Positions 24,126 through 32,806 of a stretch of DNA of 64,000 nt are shown here, in pieces. How positions within the stretch are numbered: position 1 is the first letter of the stretch; each line of letters starts with the position of its first letter. Made by a program: the position numbers and the translations under genes. Source of the stretch: DATHXC01 sp035459965 (GTDB lineage: Bacteria > Pseudomonadota > Gammaproteobacteria > Burkholderiales > Methylophilaceae); contig DATHXC010000004.1 in assembly GCA_035459965.1 (NCBI GenBank), positions 372,001 to 436,000 on the forward strand, written 5' to 3'. The notes below the pieces were generated by a model that was given only the letters and a program-made list of their open reading frames with translations, ran no database searches and was not told the origin of the DNA.

Positions 24126-25058
24126 GTGAGTAATGTCATCAATGCCGCCGTTGCGGTGTTAGTCCGCGAGGACGGCCAGGTGCTATTGGCCCAGCGACCA
24201 GAAGGTAAGCCATGGGCAGGCTGGTGGGAGTTTCCTGGCGGCAAGATGGAAGAGGGCGAAACCGCTCTCGAGTCATTGCAGCGCGAGTTGCAAGAAGAAC
24301 TGGGTACGCAGGCGATTGATGCTTATCCCTGGGTGACGCGCACTTTTGCCTATCCTGAAAAAACCGTCAAACTGCATTTCTTCATAGTGCGCAGCTGGCT
24401 GGAAGAGCCGTATGGGCGTGAAGGTCAATTACTTAGCTGGCAGGTGCCTGACCAGCTTAATGTGAGCCCTATGCTGCCAGCTAATGAGCCTATTTTGGCC
24501 GCGCTATCATTACCCTCTATTTATGCGATTACGAATCTGGCAGAGGCGGGAGAATCGCAGTTTTTTGATCAGCTTGAGCGCGCATTAAAGTCTGGCCTCA
24601 GGCTGATACAGGTGCGTGAAAAGCAATTATCACAGCCGGCACTAAAGGATTTTGCGAAGCAGGTACTTGCTGTTGCGCATTTACACTGCGCCCGGGTGCT
24701 ACTCAATGACGACATTGATCTGGCACTGGAGCTTGGTGCCGATGGCGTACACCTGAGTAGTCGACATCTCATGCAGTTAACAGAAAAACCACAAGGCCTG
24801 CTTTGTGCTGCCTCCTGCCATAACGCAACTGAGTTGGAGCATGCCCAGACACTGGCGCTGGATTTTGCGTTGCTCTCCCCGGTGCAACCTACACTTAGTC
24901 ATGCCGATGCCCAGCCTTTAGGTTGGCAGCAGTTTTCGCATGTCATCAAGGACTGCGCTATCCCTGTCTATGCATTAGGTGGATTACAAGCCAATGATTT
25001 GATACACGCATGGCAAAGTGGCGCACATGGCATCGCCATGCAGCGTGGCGCCTGGTAG
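24126..25058 (+). CDS. Nudix hydrolase fused to thiamine-phosphate-synthase-like domain
   Basis: A 310-residue two-domain protein starting at GTG. Residues 1-130 form a Nudix domain similar to MutT 8-oxo-dGTP pyrophosphatase, with the Nudix box GGKMEEGETALESLQRELQEELG complete. Residues about 137-310 look like ThiE: the LRLIQVREK phosphate-binding start, VLLNDDIDLALELGADGVHL and a C-terminal ALGGLQ segment. This fusion is known in beta- and gammaproteobacteria. The MutT half should protect nucleotide pools; the ThiE half may help detoxify damaged thiamine phosphates or may be inactive. It lies in the argJ operon. Confidence 0.9.
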   Translation: MSNVINAAVAVLVREDGQVLLAQRPEGKPWAGWWEFPGGKMEEGETALESLQRELQEELGTQAIDAYPWVTRTFAYPEKTVKLHFFIVRSWLEEPYGREGQLLSWQVPDQLNVSPMLPANEPILAALSLPSIYAITNLAEAGESQFFDQLERALKSGLRLIQVREKQLSQPALKDFAKQVLAVAHLHCARVLLNDDIDLALELGADGVHLSSRHLMQLTEKPQGLLCAASCHNATELEHAQTLALDFALLSPVQPTLSHADAQPLGWQQFSHVIKDCAIPVYALGGLQANDLIHAWQSGAHGIAMQRGAW

Positions 25059-25064
25059 AGACTT

Positions 25065-25514
25065 ATGCTAGCCCTGATGCGAAAGTCGCCCTGGATATTT
25101 GTGGTATTGCCACTACTACCATTAGTGTTGTTGCTACTGTTTTTTGGATCGCGCTATCTGAATGAACCGAGCACCATTCCGGTTGAGTTTATTCAGTGCT
25201 CCAATATTGTGGAGGGTTGTGGCCAACAAAGCTTCAACATTCGTTTTGACCAAGTGCCGCAGGTGATGAAGCCATTCAAGGTTTCAATTGAAGCTAGCGG
25301 AGCGGAACAAGCCCATGTCAGCTTTGCCATGCAAGGGATGGAAATGGGTTTGAATCGTTATCGCCTGATCAAGCAGGCTGATAGTACTTGGCAGGCTGAG
25401 GTCACTTTGCCGGTATGCGTGCAGGGACGTAGTTATTGGGCTGCGCTGATTGAGTTGAAAACCACTAATGGTTTAAAGCGTTACCAGATTGAGTTTGATG
25501 CGATACGCCAGTAG
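25065..25514 (+). CDS. Membrane-anchored periplasmic protein, unknown function
   Basis: The 149-residue product has one strong membrane segment (about residues 10-28) followed by a beta-rich periplasmic domain with a Cys pair (FIQCSNIVEGCGQQ) and a later single Cys. The stretch SFAMQGMEMGLNRYRL recalls the methionine-containing motif of FixH/YtkA-like domains, but the resemblance is weak. It follows the Nudix-ThiE gene by 6 bases and so belongs to that transcript. An alternative ATG lies four codons later. Function not assigned. Confidence 0.6.
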   Translation: MLALMRKSPWIFVVLPLLPLVLLLLFFGSRYLNEPSTIPVEFIQCSNIVEGCGQQSFNIRFDQVPQVMKPFKVSIEASGAEQAHVSFAMQGMEMGLNRYRLIKQADSTWQAEVTLPVCVQGRSYWAALIELKTTNGLKRYQIEFDAIRQ

Positions 25515-25555
25515 TAATCATTAGTAACAGCTACTGATTTTTAGTGGGTAGCATA

Positions 25556-25744
25556 CTAATGTTCTGGCAGGTCTTCTGGCTTGATGACAGCGGGGATGCG
25601 ATAGCTTTCGGTTGCCCATTCGCCCAAGTCGATGAGTTTGCAGCGTTCGGAACAAAAAGGACGGAACTTGTTATCCGTACTGTATTCGGATAGGGATTTG
25701 CATTGCGGGCAGCTTACCAGACGCTTTTTAGGGGATTTTTCCAT
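25556..25744 (-). CDS. yacG: DNA gyrase inhibitor YacG
   Basis: YacG is a small zinc protein that binds GyrB and inhibits DNA gyrase in E. coli. The 62-residue product has the two Cys pairs SCPQC and PFCSERC, followed by the acidic IDLGEWATESYRIP segment, all typical. It sits after zapD and coaE on the minus strand as in many proteobacteria. Confidence 0.95.
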   Translation of the reverse strand: MEKSPKKRLVSCPQCKSLSEYSTDNKFRPFCSERCKLIDLGEWATESYRIPAVIKPEDLPEH

Positions 25745-25781
25745 AGATATTAGAGCTAAAACTTTGACGCTGAATTAAAGC

Positions 25782-26540
25782 TTAAAGATTACATAAAGTG
25801 AGTGCAAAGGCAACATCGACGTCGCATTGCTTGGGTTTTTCAGTGCTATCCAGACTATTAAAACGAATATTGATGGCGTATTTGTTGGCGCTGACTTCGG
25901 GGAAGCATTCGATATCGTCAGGCACTTCTATCATCAGCATTTGCGCCGGCTTGGCACCGCCTAGCATTTGCTGGTAGGCACCATGTACAGCCACCAGTTT
26001 GGTGGTGATGCCGCTACCACGCAGGATGTGCAGGATAATACGTAGCGCATCGTAAATCGGCATTAAGGGCTGCAGCCAGGTTTCCAGATCCAGCCTGCGC
26101 CGGGCATCGTTGAGCCCCAGCCAGTAGTGATAGGATGGCAAATCAAACTCGCAAACCCCGCCCGGAATACCCGCACGTTGCTTGATGCTCATGAGCCACT
26201 CATTATCGCGCAAGGTCTGGCCTAGCTTGGTCGCATTGTTGCGTAGGCTGAGTGCGGTGATTTCAATCTGCTGAAGTATTTCTTTCAATACATCTTCCGC
26301 AATCGAGGGGTTGCCCAGCAAGCCCGTCATCGTGATTTTCTGGCGATCCAGCTCTTGCAGTAAATCTGTCTTAAGTTCTGCGCGGTCAATGACATCCAGA
26401 ATCTGGAATATGGAAAGCAGGGCACAGTGGTGATTAAACTCATGCATGCCCGCAACATTGTGCGTTACCTTGACGAATAGATCCTCAAGGCGCAATAACG
26501 TCCTGATACGTTCATTAAATGGGTAATCGTAGCTGGGCAC
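25782..26540 (-). CDS. zapD: Cell division protein ZapD
   Basis: ZapD cross-links FtsZ filaments at the division ring. The 252-residue protein matches the family along its length: the N-terminal YPFNERIRTLLRLEDLF, the central helical region with DLLQELDRQ and LLGNPSIAEDVL, and a beta-rich C-terminal domain with CEFDLPSYHYWL. It starts at GTG. It lies between coaE and yacG as in other proteobacteria. Confidence 0.95.
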   Translation of the reverse strand: MPSYDYPFNERIRTLLRLEDLFVKVTHNVAGMHEFNHHCALLSIFQILDVIDRAELKTDLLQELDRQKITMTGLLGNPSIAEDVLKEILQQIEITALSLRNNATKLGQTLRDNEWLMSIKQRAGIPGGVCEFDLPSYHYWLGLNDARRRLDLETWLQPLMPIYDALRIILHILRGSGITTKLVAVHGAYQQMLGGAKPAQMLMIEVPDDIECFPEVSANKYAINIRFNSLDSTEKPKQCDVDVAFALTLCNL

Positions 26541-26597
26541 AGGTTTATTTTGGGCTGGTCGGCTTTGGTGTATGTAAGTTACGGTGAATTATGAGAT

Positions 26598-27206
26598 TTA
26601 TTCGCTAACTATGCAAGCCTGCATGTATTTTTCATGTTTTTCTTTTACTTTTTCGGACAAATCTTCTAATGAGCCATTGTTATCGATGATGTCATTTGCC
26701 AGTGCGCGGCGAAAACTGCGTGAGGCCTGGGCCGCAATAATGGAACGAACTGCCGCTTCGGTCATGCCGTTGCGCGCTATAGTTCTGCTGATCTGTTGCG
26801 ACTCTTCGCAATCGACCAGCAAAGTGTTTTTTACTACGCCGGAATAACGATTGGTTTCAAAAAACAAGGGGATAGCCAACACTTGATAGGCTGCATCAGT
26901 GTTTTTAAATAGTTCGCGCATGGCGGTAGCATGAATGACAGGATGCAAAATGGCCTCCAGCTTTTTTCGATCGCTATCCACTGCAAAAATACGCTCACGC
27001 ATCACACTACGATTGAGTGCGCCATCTTCAGTCAGGAACTCTTTGCCAAATGCCACGGCAATCTCTTGCACGATAGGTTGCCCGGCAGAGGTGAGGTGGC
27101 GTGAGATAACATCGACATCCACAATGGGCACGCCTAGTGATGCGAATATGCGAGAGGCTTCACTTTTACCCGCCCCTATGCCGCCAGTGAGTGCAACAAC
27201 ATACAT
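26598..27206 (-). CDS. coaE: Dephospho-CoA kinase
   Basis: CoaE phosphorylates dephospho-CoA in the last step of coenzyme A synthesis. The 202-residue protein has the P-loop LTGGIGAGKSEASRIF, the DVDVISRHL Asp needed for catalysis, the HPVIHATAM segment and the FFETN lid motif. The gene begins 3 bases after the prepilin peptidase stop, so the two are cotranscribed. Confidence 0.97.
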   Translation of the reverse strand: MYVVALTGGIGAGKSEASRIFASLGVPIVDVDVISRHLTSAGQPIVQEIAVAFGKEFLTEDGALNRSVMRERIFAVDSDRKKLEAILHPVIHATAMRELFKNTDAAYQVLAIPLFFETNRYSGVVKNTLLVDCEESQQISRTIARNGMTEAAVRSIIAAQASRSFRRALANDIIDNNGSLEDLSEKVKEKHEKYMQACIVSE

Positions 27207-27209
27207 GAT

Positions 27210-28097
27210 CTAACTCCCTAAGTATAAATTTGAAAGCTGCGTGCCAAAGAATAATGCAGCTATACCGCCCAGTGCCAGATATGGGCCAAATGGCATAGGC
27301 ACGCTACGTCCACGCTTGGCAATGATGATCAGCGCTATGCCTATCACTGAGCCTGCCACGGATGACAATAATATGACTGCAGGTATCAGCTGCCAGCCGA
27401 ACCATGCGCCAATGGCCGCGAGTAGTTTAAAGTCGCCATAGCCCATGCCTTCCTTGCCCGTGATGAGTTTGAACAGCCAGTAAATTGACCACAGGATGAG
27501 GTAGCCAAAAACCGCACCCAGTATGGCGGAATGGATATTTGTAAAACCATTGTTAAGGTTAAACAACAGGCCTAACCACAACAGCGGAAGTGTAATGTCG
27601 TCTGGCAGTAATTGAGTATCGAAGTCGATGAAGGTCAGCGCAATCAGCGCAATCACGAAGGCCCAGGCAAAAATAGTGGCGGCTGAATAACCGAATTTCC
27701 AGCTGACCAAACCCAGCATTGCGCCGGTGAGCGCTTCAATTAAAGGATAGCGCACGCTGATGGAGGTCTTGCAGCCCTTGCATTTTCCACCCAGGAAAAG
27801 GTAGCTCACGATGGGAATGTTTTCCAGCGATGATATCTTGTGCCCGCACCCAGGGCAGGCTGAGCGTGGTACCGCCAGATTGAACTTGGGCTCATCGGCT
27901 GGCTCCAGCCCCTGCAATTCCTGGCAGCCTTTATGCCATTCGCGCTCCATCATTTTCGGTAATCGGTATATCACTACATTGAGGAAGCTACCTATCATCA
28001 GACCTAGCACAATTGAGACGGCGATAAATATGGCAGGCTCTTCCCGCAATAAATCAAAAATATTTGCAAATAAATCGGGCATAAATGGCTTACTCAT
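27210..28097 (-). CDS. pilD: Type IV prepilin peptidase / N-methyltransferase
   Basis: PilD cleaves the leader of type IV pilins and pseudopilins and methylates the new N-terminus. The 295-residue membrane protein has the cytoplasmic zinc motif with CPGCGHKISSLENIP and CKGCKTSIS, the two aspartic protease motifs FIDFDTQLLPDD and GYGDFKLLAAIG, and about seven hydrophobic segments. A pilC gene, which often precedes it, is not here; the region upstream belongs to a plus-strand gene. Confidence 0.95.
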   Translation of the reverse strand: MSKPFMPDLFANIFDLLREEPAIFIAVSIVLGLMIGSFLNVVIYRLPKMMEREWHKGCQELQGLEPADEPKFNLAVPRSACPGCGHKISSLENIPIVSYLFLGGKCKGCKTSISVRYPLIEALTGAMLGLVSWKFGYSAATIFAWAFVIALIALTFIDFDTQLLPDDITLPLLWLGLLFNLNNGFTNIHSAILGAVFGYLILWSIYWLFKLITGKEGMGYGDFKLLAAIGAWFGWQLIPAVILLSSVAGSVIGIALIIIAKRGRSVPMPFGPYLALGGIAALFFGTQLSNLYLGS

Positions 28098-28229
28098 TAA
28101 ACTTGCAGCATCTTCGCACCGTTATATATTCAAGGCAACTAGATATGGGCCTTGAAATAGTGAATGTCGTCGCCAATTACCACTAGACGCATCATTTTTG
28201 AGATGCAACATTTTTGAAAGGATACGAAA

Positions 28230-28550
28230 ATGTCAGAAGCTAATATGCAGGATGCATGGGATGCGCCGGTTGTTCGCCGGGTTGAGGTGGATTTGTCCGG
28301 CTGGATGAAGCAGCTGACAGGACATGCCGAGTGGGAAGTCTTTGATGAGGAGCAGGACGAGAATTACATGAGCTTTGCCATGCGCTTTGGTCGCCAGCAA
28401 GCTGAAGTCACGCTATACCATAATGGCTATGCAGTGGTAGATGTAGATGGCGAGGCATTATTTGATGGCTCATTGACCACAACGACCAGTGAATGCGCGC
28501 ATTTGAGCTATTACCACGCCGATAGCGGCGAGCCAATAATGCTGAACTAA
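28230..28550 (+). CDS. Small acidic protein, unknown function
   Basis: A 106-residue soluble, acidic protein preceded by a GAAAGGAT ribosome binding site. It has no signal peptide or membrane segment. It seems to be a single small alpha/beta domain with many Asp, Glu and aromatic residues. No family was recognised. It lies alone between the divergent prepilin peptidase gene and the convergent polyprenyl synthase gene, so context gives no clue. The good start signal and normal codon use make it a real gene. Confidence 0.65.
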   Translation: MSEANMQDAWDAPVVRRVEVDLSGWMKQLTGHAEWEVFDEEQDENYMSFAMRFGRQQAEVTLYHNGYAVVDVDGEALFDGSLTTTTSECAHLSYYHADSGEPIMLN

Positions 28551-28590
28551 TCGTATTGAATCAGGCTATTTAGAGCGGTTTTAATTTAAG

Positions 28591-29559
28591 CTAGAAGTCG
28601 CGACTGACAGCAAACTCCGCCAGGCTGATTAAGGCTTGGTGGTGTTTTGATGGCGGCATGTGGGAAATCGCCGCACAAGCAATATCTGCTTCATTCCTCG
28701 CCAGTTTACGTACATGGTCCAGCGCGCCGGTTTCATGGACGGCCTTGATCACAGCAGGTAACTCGTCCAGTCCGCCTTCTTCAATCGCATGGCGGATTAC
28801 CATGCGTTGTTGTTTAGTGCCATTGCGCATGGCGAACAACAAGGGCAAGGTGGGTTTGCCTTCCGCCAGGTCATCTCCCAGGTTTTTTCCAATGTTCTGG
28901 CTATCACCGCTTAAATCCAGTACATCATCAATTAACTGAAATGCAGTACCCAGGCGCATGCCGTATTCCGCCATCGCCTGTTCATCCTGCGCTGAGGTGT
29001 TGCAGATGATTGCGCCCAAACGTGTGGCGGCTTCGAATAGCTTGGCAGTTTTGTAATGGATGACCTTGAGATAAGCTTCGTCGGTAATATCGGCATCGTG
29101 GCAATTCAGTAGCTGTAATACTTCGCCTTCAGCAATGATATTGGTGGCTTCAGCCAGCACTTCCATCACGCGCATGTTCTGCACACCCACCATCATCTGG
29201 AATGCGCGCGAATAGACAAAATCACCAACCAGCACGCTGGCCGCATTGCCGAACAGGGTGTTGGCTGTAGCCCGGCCACGGCGCATGGCGGATTCATCTA
29301 CTACATCGTCATGCAACAGGGTGGCTGTATGGATAAACTCAACAACAGCGGCTAATTCATGGTGACGTGCTGCTACCTTGCCGAATACCCCGGCCGAAAG
29401 CAGTACCAACGCGGGTCGCAGGCGTTTTCCGCCACTGTTGATGATGTAGTCAGCAACCTGGTTGATTAAAACGACATCGGAGTGGAGTGATTTGCGGATG
29501 ACCGCATCAACAGCTTGCATGTCATCGGTGATGCAGGATTGAATAAATGCGAGGGACAC
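28591..29559 (-). CDS. ispB: Polyprenyl (octaprenyl-type) diphosphate synthase
   Basis: IspB builds the long isoprenoid side chain of ubiquinone from farnesyl diphosphate and isopentenyl diphosphate. The 322-residue protein has the first Asp-rich motif LLHDDVVDES, the second QLIDDVLDLSGD, the GGKRLRPALVLLS start and the GKNLGDDLAEGKPTLPLL segment. Chain length cannot be fixed by eye. A GTG start is used. It is divergent from rplU, the usual arrangement in proteobacteria. Confidence 0.93.
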   Translation of the reverse strand: MSLAFIQSCITDDMQAVDAVIRKSLHSDVVLINQVADYIINSGGKRLRPALVLLSAGVFGKVAARHHELAAVVEFIHTATLLHDDVVDESAMRRGRATANTLFGNAASVLVGDFVYSRAFQMMVGVQNMRVMEVLAEATNIIAEGEVLQLLNCHDADITDEAYLKVIHYKTAKLFEAATRLGAIICNTSAQDEQAMAEYGMRLGTAFQLIDDVLDLSGDSQNIGKNLGDDLAEGKPTLPLLFAMRNGTKQQRMVIRHAIEEGGLDELPAVIKAVHETGALDHVRKLARNEADIACAAISHMPPSKHHQALISLAEFAVSRDF

Positions 29560-29706
29560 GAATATCAGCCAAAAAAAGTTGAAATAATTTTAGCATAGAG
29601 CGCTGTTACTTATACTGACATAATGTCGAAGGCATAAGGCGCTATACAGGCCATTGCAAAACAAGCCATTAGCACAAGGTTTTAGCCAATAAAGTGATAA
29701 TTTGAT

Positions 29707-29734
29707 TTGCTTGGATGTGAATTTTACGTATAAT
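29707..29734 (+). promoter_or_regulatory. Sigma-70-type promoter for rplU-rpmA
   Basis: TTGCTT at 29707-29712 and a perfect TATAAT at 29729-29734 are separated by 16 bases. The -10 box is 39 bases before the rplU ATG. Confidence 0.7.
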
Positions 29735-29773
29735 GCGCGATTCATTTGAATGTGTAGCGAACGAGGCTAAATC

Positions 29774-30130
29774 ATGTACGCAGTTATTAAGACCGGTGGT
29801 AAGCAGTATCGAGTAACCGCTGGCGAGAAGCTCAAGGTTGAAAAGTTATTGGGTGATGTAGGCAGCAGCGTTACCATTGATCAAGTATTAATGGTTGCAG
29901 ATGGTGATGATGTCACTATTGGTGCTCCCCTGATTGCAGGCGCTACAGTGCAGGCAACAGTACTATCACACGGTCGTGGCGATAAGGTAATGATTTTCAA
30001 GTTCCGTCGTCGTAAACACTACCGTAAGACACAAGGTCATCGCCAAAGTTATACTGAAATCCAGATTGGCGATATTCTGGCTGGCGGCGTCAAAAAGCCT
30101 GCTAAAGCAGCTAAAGCAAGCAAGGAATAA
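29774..30130 (+). CDS. rplU: 50S ribosomal protein L21
   Basis: L21 binds 23S rRNA. The 118-residue protein starts MYAVIKTGGKQYRV and ends with the HRQSYTEIQI segment, like the family (103 residues in E. coli). A 15-residue Lys/Ala-rich tail follows, which is common in betaproteobacteria. It is 3 bases upstream of rpmA. Confidence 0.99.
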   Translation: MYAVIKTGGKQYRVTAGEKLKVEKLLGDVGSSVTIDQVLMVADGDDVTIGAPLIAGATVQATVLSHGRGDKVMIFKFRRRKHYRKTQGHRQSYTEIQIGDILAGGVKKPAKAAKASKE

Positions 30131-30133
30131 AAA

Positions 30134-30391
30134 ATGGCACACAAAAAAGCAGGCGGGAGTTCCCGCAACGGTCGTGACTCACACTCACAACGATTAGGCG
30201 TTAAAGCCTTTGGCGAGCAAGTGGTTTCAGCAGGTAGCATCATCGTGCGTCAGCGCGGTACACGTATGCACCCAGGTGAAAACGTAGGTATGGGCAAAGA
30301 CCACACCTTGTTTGCCAAGGTTGACGGTAAAGTGACCTTCACTGTTAAAGGCGCACTGCGTCGCAAGCTGGTCAATATCGTTCCTGCATAA
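30134..30391 (+). CDS. rpmA: 50S ribosomal protein L27
   Basis: L27 reaches toward the peptidyl transferase centre. The 85-residue protein has the typical AHKKAGGSSRNGRDS start and the RQRGTRMHPGENVGMGKDHTL core. It is cotranscribed with rplU and followed by a strong terminator. Confidence 0.99.
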   Translation: MAHKKAGGSSRNGRDSHSQRLGVKAFGEQVVSAGSIIVRQRGTRMHPGENVGMGKDHTLFAKVDGKVTFTVKGALRRKLVNIVPA

Positions 30392-30407
30392 ATTTTGCAG
30401 GAAGTTT

Positions 30408-30437
30408 AAAAAGCCCTATCAGTTGGTAGGGCTTTTT
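30408..30437 (+). terminator. Rho-independent terminator after rpmA
   Basis: AGCCCTATC (30412-30420) pairs with GGTAGGGCT (30425-30433) around AGTT, extended by A-T pairs, and is followed by a T-run to 30437. Confidence 0.92.
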
Positions 30438-30517
30438 TGTTTTTAAAGCCATAATTTAGATATGCTGTTGGCGTGGGCATCATCCACCATGCATAACGTA
30501 AGGTTAAATATTCTCAA

Positions 30518-31579
30518 ATGAAATTCATAGACGAAGCGACCATCAAGCTATACGCCGGCGACGGCGGCAATGGAGTTGCGACTTTTCGTCGCGAGAAATA
30601 TGAGCCTATGGGCGGCCCGAGTGGCGGTGACGGTGGTCATGGTGGCTCGATCATTCTGGAAGCCGACCGCAATATCAATACACTGGTGGATTACCGATTC
30701 AAGCGTGTGTTCCGTGGCGAGCGTGGCAAGAATGGACGTGGTTCCGATTGCTACGGTGCAGGTGGCGACGATATGTTGTTACGTGTGCCGGTAGGCACAG
30801 TCATCAGTGATAAAGCCTCCGGACAGATGCTGGTGGATTTGTCCGAGCACGGCCAAAAAGCCACATTGGCAAAAGGCGGAAAAGGCGGTTTGGGTAATAT
30901 CCACTTCAAGTCCAGCTTGAACCGTGCACCACGCCAATGTACCAAAGGCGATCCCGGCGAAGAAATCGAGCTTTACCTGGAGCTTAAGGTCTTGGCTGAC
31001 GTCGGCTTGCTGGGCATGCCCAACGCAGGTAAATCTACCTTTATTCGTTCTGTTTCTGCAGCCAAGCCCAAAGTGGCAGATTATCCATTTACGACGCTTC
31101 ACCCAAACTTGGGTGTGGTACGCGTTGATACCAACCGCAGTTTTGTCATTGCTGATATCCCTGGCCTGATAGAAGGTGCAGCAGAGGGCGCTGGCCTGGG
31201 GCATCAGTTTCTGCGCCACCTGGCAAGAACCCGTTTGCTACTGCATCTAGTCGATATTGCCCCTTATGATGAGGCGGTCAATCCGGTCAGGGAAGCGCGT
31301 GCCATTGTTGAAGAGCTGCGTAAATACGACGAAGACCTCTATAACAAGCCACGCTGGCTGGTGTTGAACAAAATCGACATGCTGGAAAATTCATCTTCCG
31401 ATGTAGAAAAGTTCGTCAAGGAATATGGCTGGAAAGGCCCTTGTTTCGCGATTTCAGCAATTAGCGGTATCGGTTGTAAAGAGCTGATTTATGCAATCAT
31501 GGAGCATCTGGAAGCCGTTCGCGTGCAAGAGGATGAAGAGGCCGAGGCGCTTAAAAATACCCCACAAGGTTTCTTGTAA
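30518..31579 (+). CDS. obgE: Obg-type GTPase (ribosome assembly)
   Basis: ObgE is an essential GTPase of 50S subunit assembly and growth control. The 353-residue protein has the glycine-rich Obg fold (residues about 1-158) and a G domain with G1 GMPNAGKSTFIRSVS, switch region PFTTLHPNLG, G3 DIPGLIEGA and G4 LNKIDM. The acidic C-terminal tail is short. It follows rplU-rpmA, the conserved order, but a terminator separates them, so it probably has its own promoter. Confidence 0.98.
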   Translation: MKFIDEATIKLYAGDGGNGVATFRREKYEPMGGPSGGDGGHGGSIILEADRNINTLVDYRFKRVFRGERGKNGRGSDCYGAGGDDMLLRVPVGTVISDKASGQMLVDLSEHGQKATLAKGGKGGLGNIHFKSSLNRAPRQCTKGDPGEEIELYLELKVLADVGLLGMPNAGKSTFIRSVSAAKPKVADYPFTTLHPNLGVVRVDTNRSFVIADIPGLIEGAAEGAGLGHQFLRHLARTRLLLHLVDIAPYDEAVNPVREARAIVEELRKYDEDLYNKPRWLVLNKIDMLENSSSDVEKFVKEYGWKGPCFAISAISGIGCKELIYAIMEHLEAVRVQEDEEAEALKNTPQGFL

Positions 31580-31639
31580 GCGCTTTCTTATTATTGAAGA
31601 GTCTTTTTGTAGCAGAATTTTTTGCAAGGATAGCCGCAA

Positions 31640-32767
31640 TTGAGTGAGATGAAGTCTCTGCTAGCAGATGCCAAATGCCTGGTGGTAAAGGTGGGGTCTA
31701 GCCTGGTCACCAATAATGGTGAAGGGCTTGATCAGGCTGCAATCGCTGCCTGGGCTAGCCAAATTTCGCAACTGGTAAAGAGTGGGCGGCAGGTAGTGCT
31801 TGTCTCCAGCGGTGCGGTCGCCGAAGGTATGCAGCGTCTGGGTTGGAAAAAACGCCCAGTGGCTGTCAATGAATTACAGGCTGCAGCAGCCGTAGGGCAA
31901 ATGGGTCTGGTACAGATGTACGAGTCCTGCTTTAGTGAACATGGCCTGCATACTGCACAGGTATTACTTACGCATGATGATCTGGCTGACAGAAAGCGTT
32001 ATCTCAATGCACGCAGTACTTTGCGCACTTTGCTGGATCTGGGTGTGATACCTATCATCAATGAAAATGATACGGTGGTGACAGACGAGATCCGTTTTGG
32101 CGATAATGACACTTTAGGTTCGCTGGTTGCCAATTTGATCGAGGCGGATACTTTGGTTATCCTGACAGATCAATCGGGACTGTACTCGGCTGATCCAAGA
32201 AAAAATCCTGATGCCCAGTTCATTCAGCATGCAACTGCGGGGGACCTAGCGTTGGAGAAAATGGCAGGTGGTGCCGGAAGTGCGATTGGCAGTGGCGGCA
32301 TGCTCACCAAGATTTTAGCTGCAAAACGTGCTGCCCGCAGTGGCGCACATACCGTGATTGCCTCCGGGCGAGAGTCCAATGTGCTGGTTAGATTGGCTGC
32401 GGGTGAGGTAGTAGGTTCGCATTTACGTGCCGGGCAAGTGAAGACGCTGGCAAAGAAACAATGGATAGCCGATCACTTGCGTGTGAGCGGTCGTGTGATG
32501 CTGGATGCCGGGGCCGTGAAAGTCTTGAAAGAAGGCGGCAAGAGCCTCTTGCCTATCGGCGTTGTATCGGTCGATGGCAGTTTCGAGCGCGGTGATGTCG
32601 TCGCTTGCCTGGACGCCGCGGGGCATGAAATCGCACGTGGTCTGGTTAACTATACCTCGGCAGAAACTGCACGTATCTTGCGTAAACCCAGCAGTGAAAT
32701 CGTCAATATCCTTGGCTATGTAGATGAAGCTGAGTTGATACATCGCGATAATCTGGTGTTTTTATAA
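31640..32767 (+). CDS. proB: Glutamate 5-kinase
   Basis: ProB phosphorylates glutamate in the first step of proline synthesis. The 375-residue protein has an amino-acid kinase domain (about residues 1-260, with VVKVGSSLVTN, VSSGAVAEGM, INENDTV and GTGGMLTK-like GSGGMLTKI) and a C-terminal PUA domain (about 280-370). A TTG at 31640 is the likely start because AGGA at 31627-31630 is 9 bases before it, while the ATG at 31649 would be 18 bases away. obgE precedes it, as in several proteobacteria. The partner proA is not in the window. Confidence 0.96.
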   Translation: MSEMKSLLADAKCLVVKVGSSLVTNNGEGLDQAAIAAWASQISQLVKSGRQVVLVSSGAVAEGMQRLGWKKRPVAVNELQAAAAVGQMGLVQMYESCFSEHGLHTAQVLLTHDDLADRKRYLNARSTLRTLLDLGVIPIINENDTVVTDEIRFGDNDTLGSLVANLIEADTLVILTDQSGLYSADPRKNPDAQFIQHATAGDLALEKMAGGAGSAIGSGGMLTKILAAKRAARSGAHTVIASGRESNVLVRLAAGEVVGSHLRAGQVKTLAKKQWIADHLRVSGRVMLDAGAVKVLKEGGKSLLPIGVVSVDGSFERGDVVACLDAAGHEIARGLVNYTSAETARILRKPSSEIVNILGYVDEAELIHRDNLVFL

Positions 32768-32806
32768 TGCATTTTAATTCTCTTGAAAACTGAGGTAGAG
32801 AGCCTT

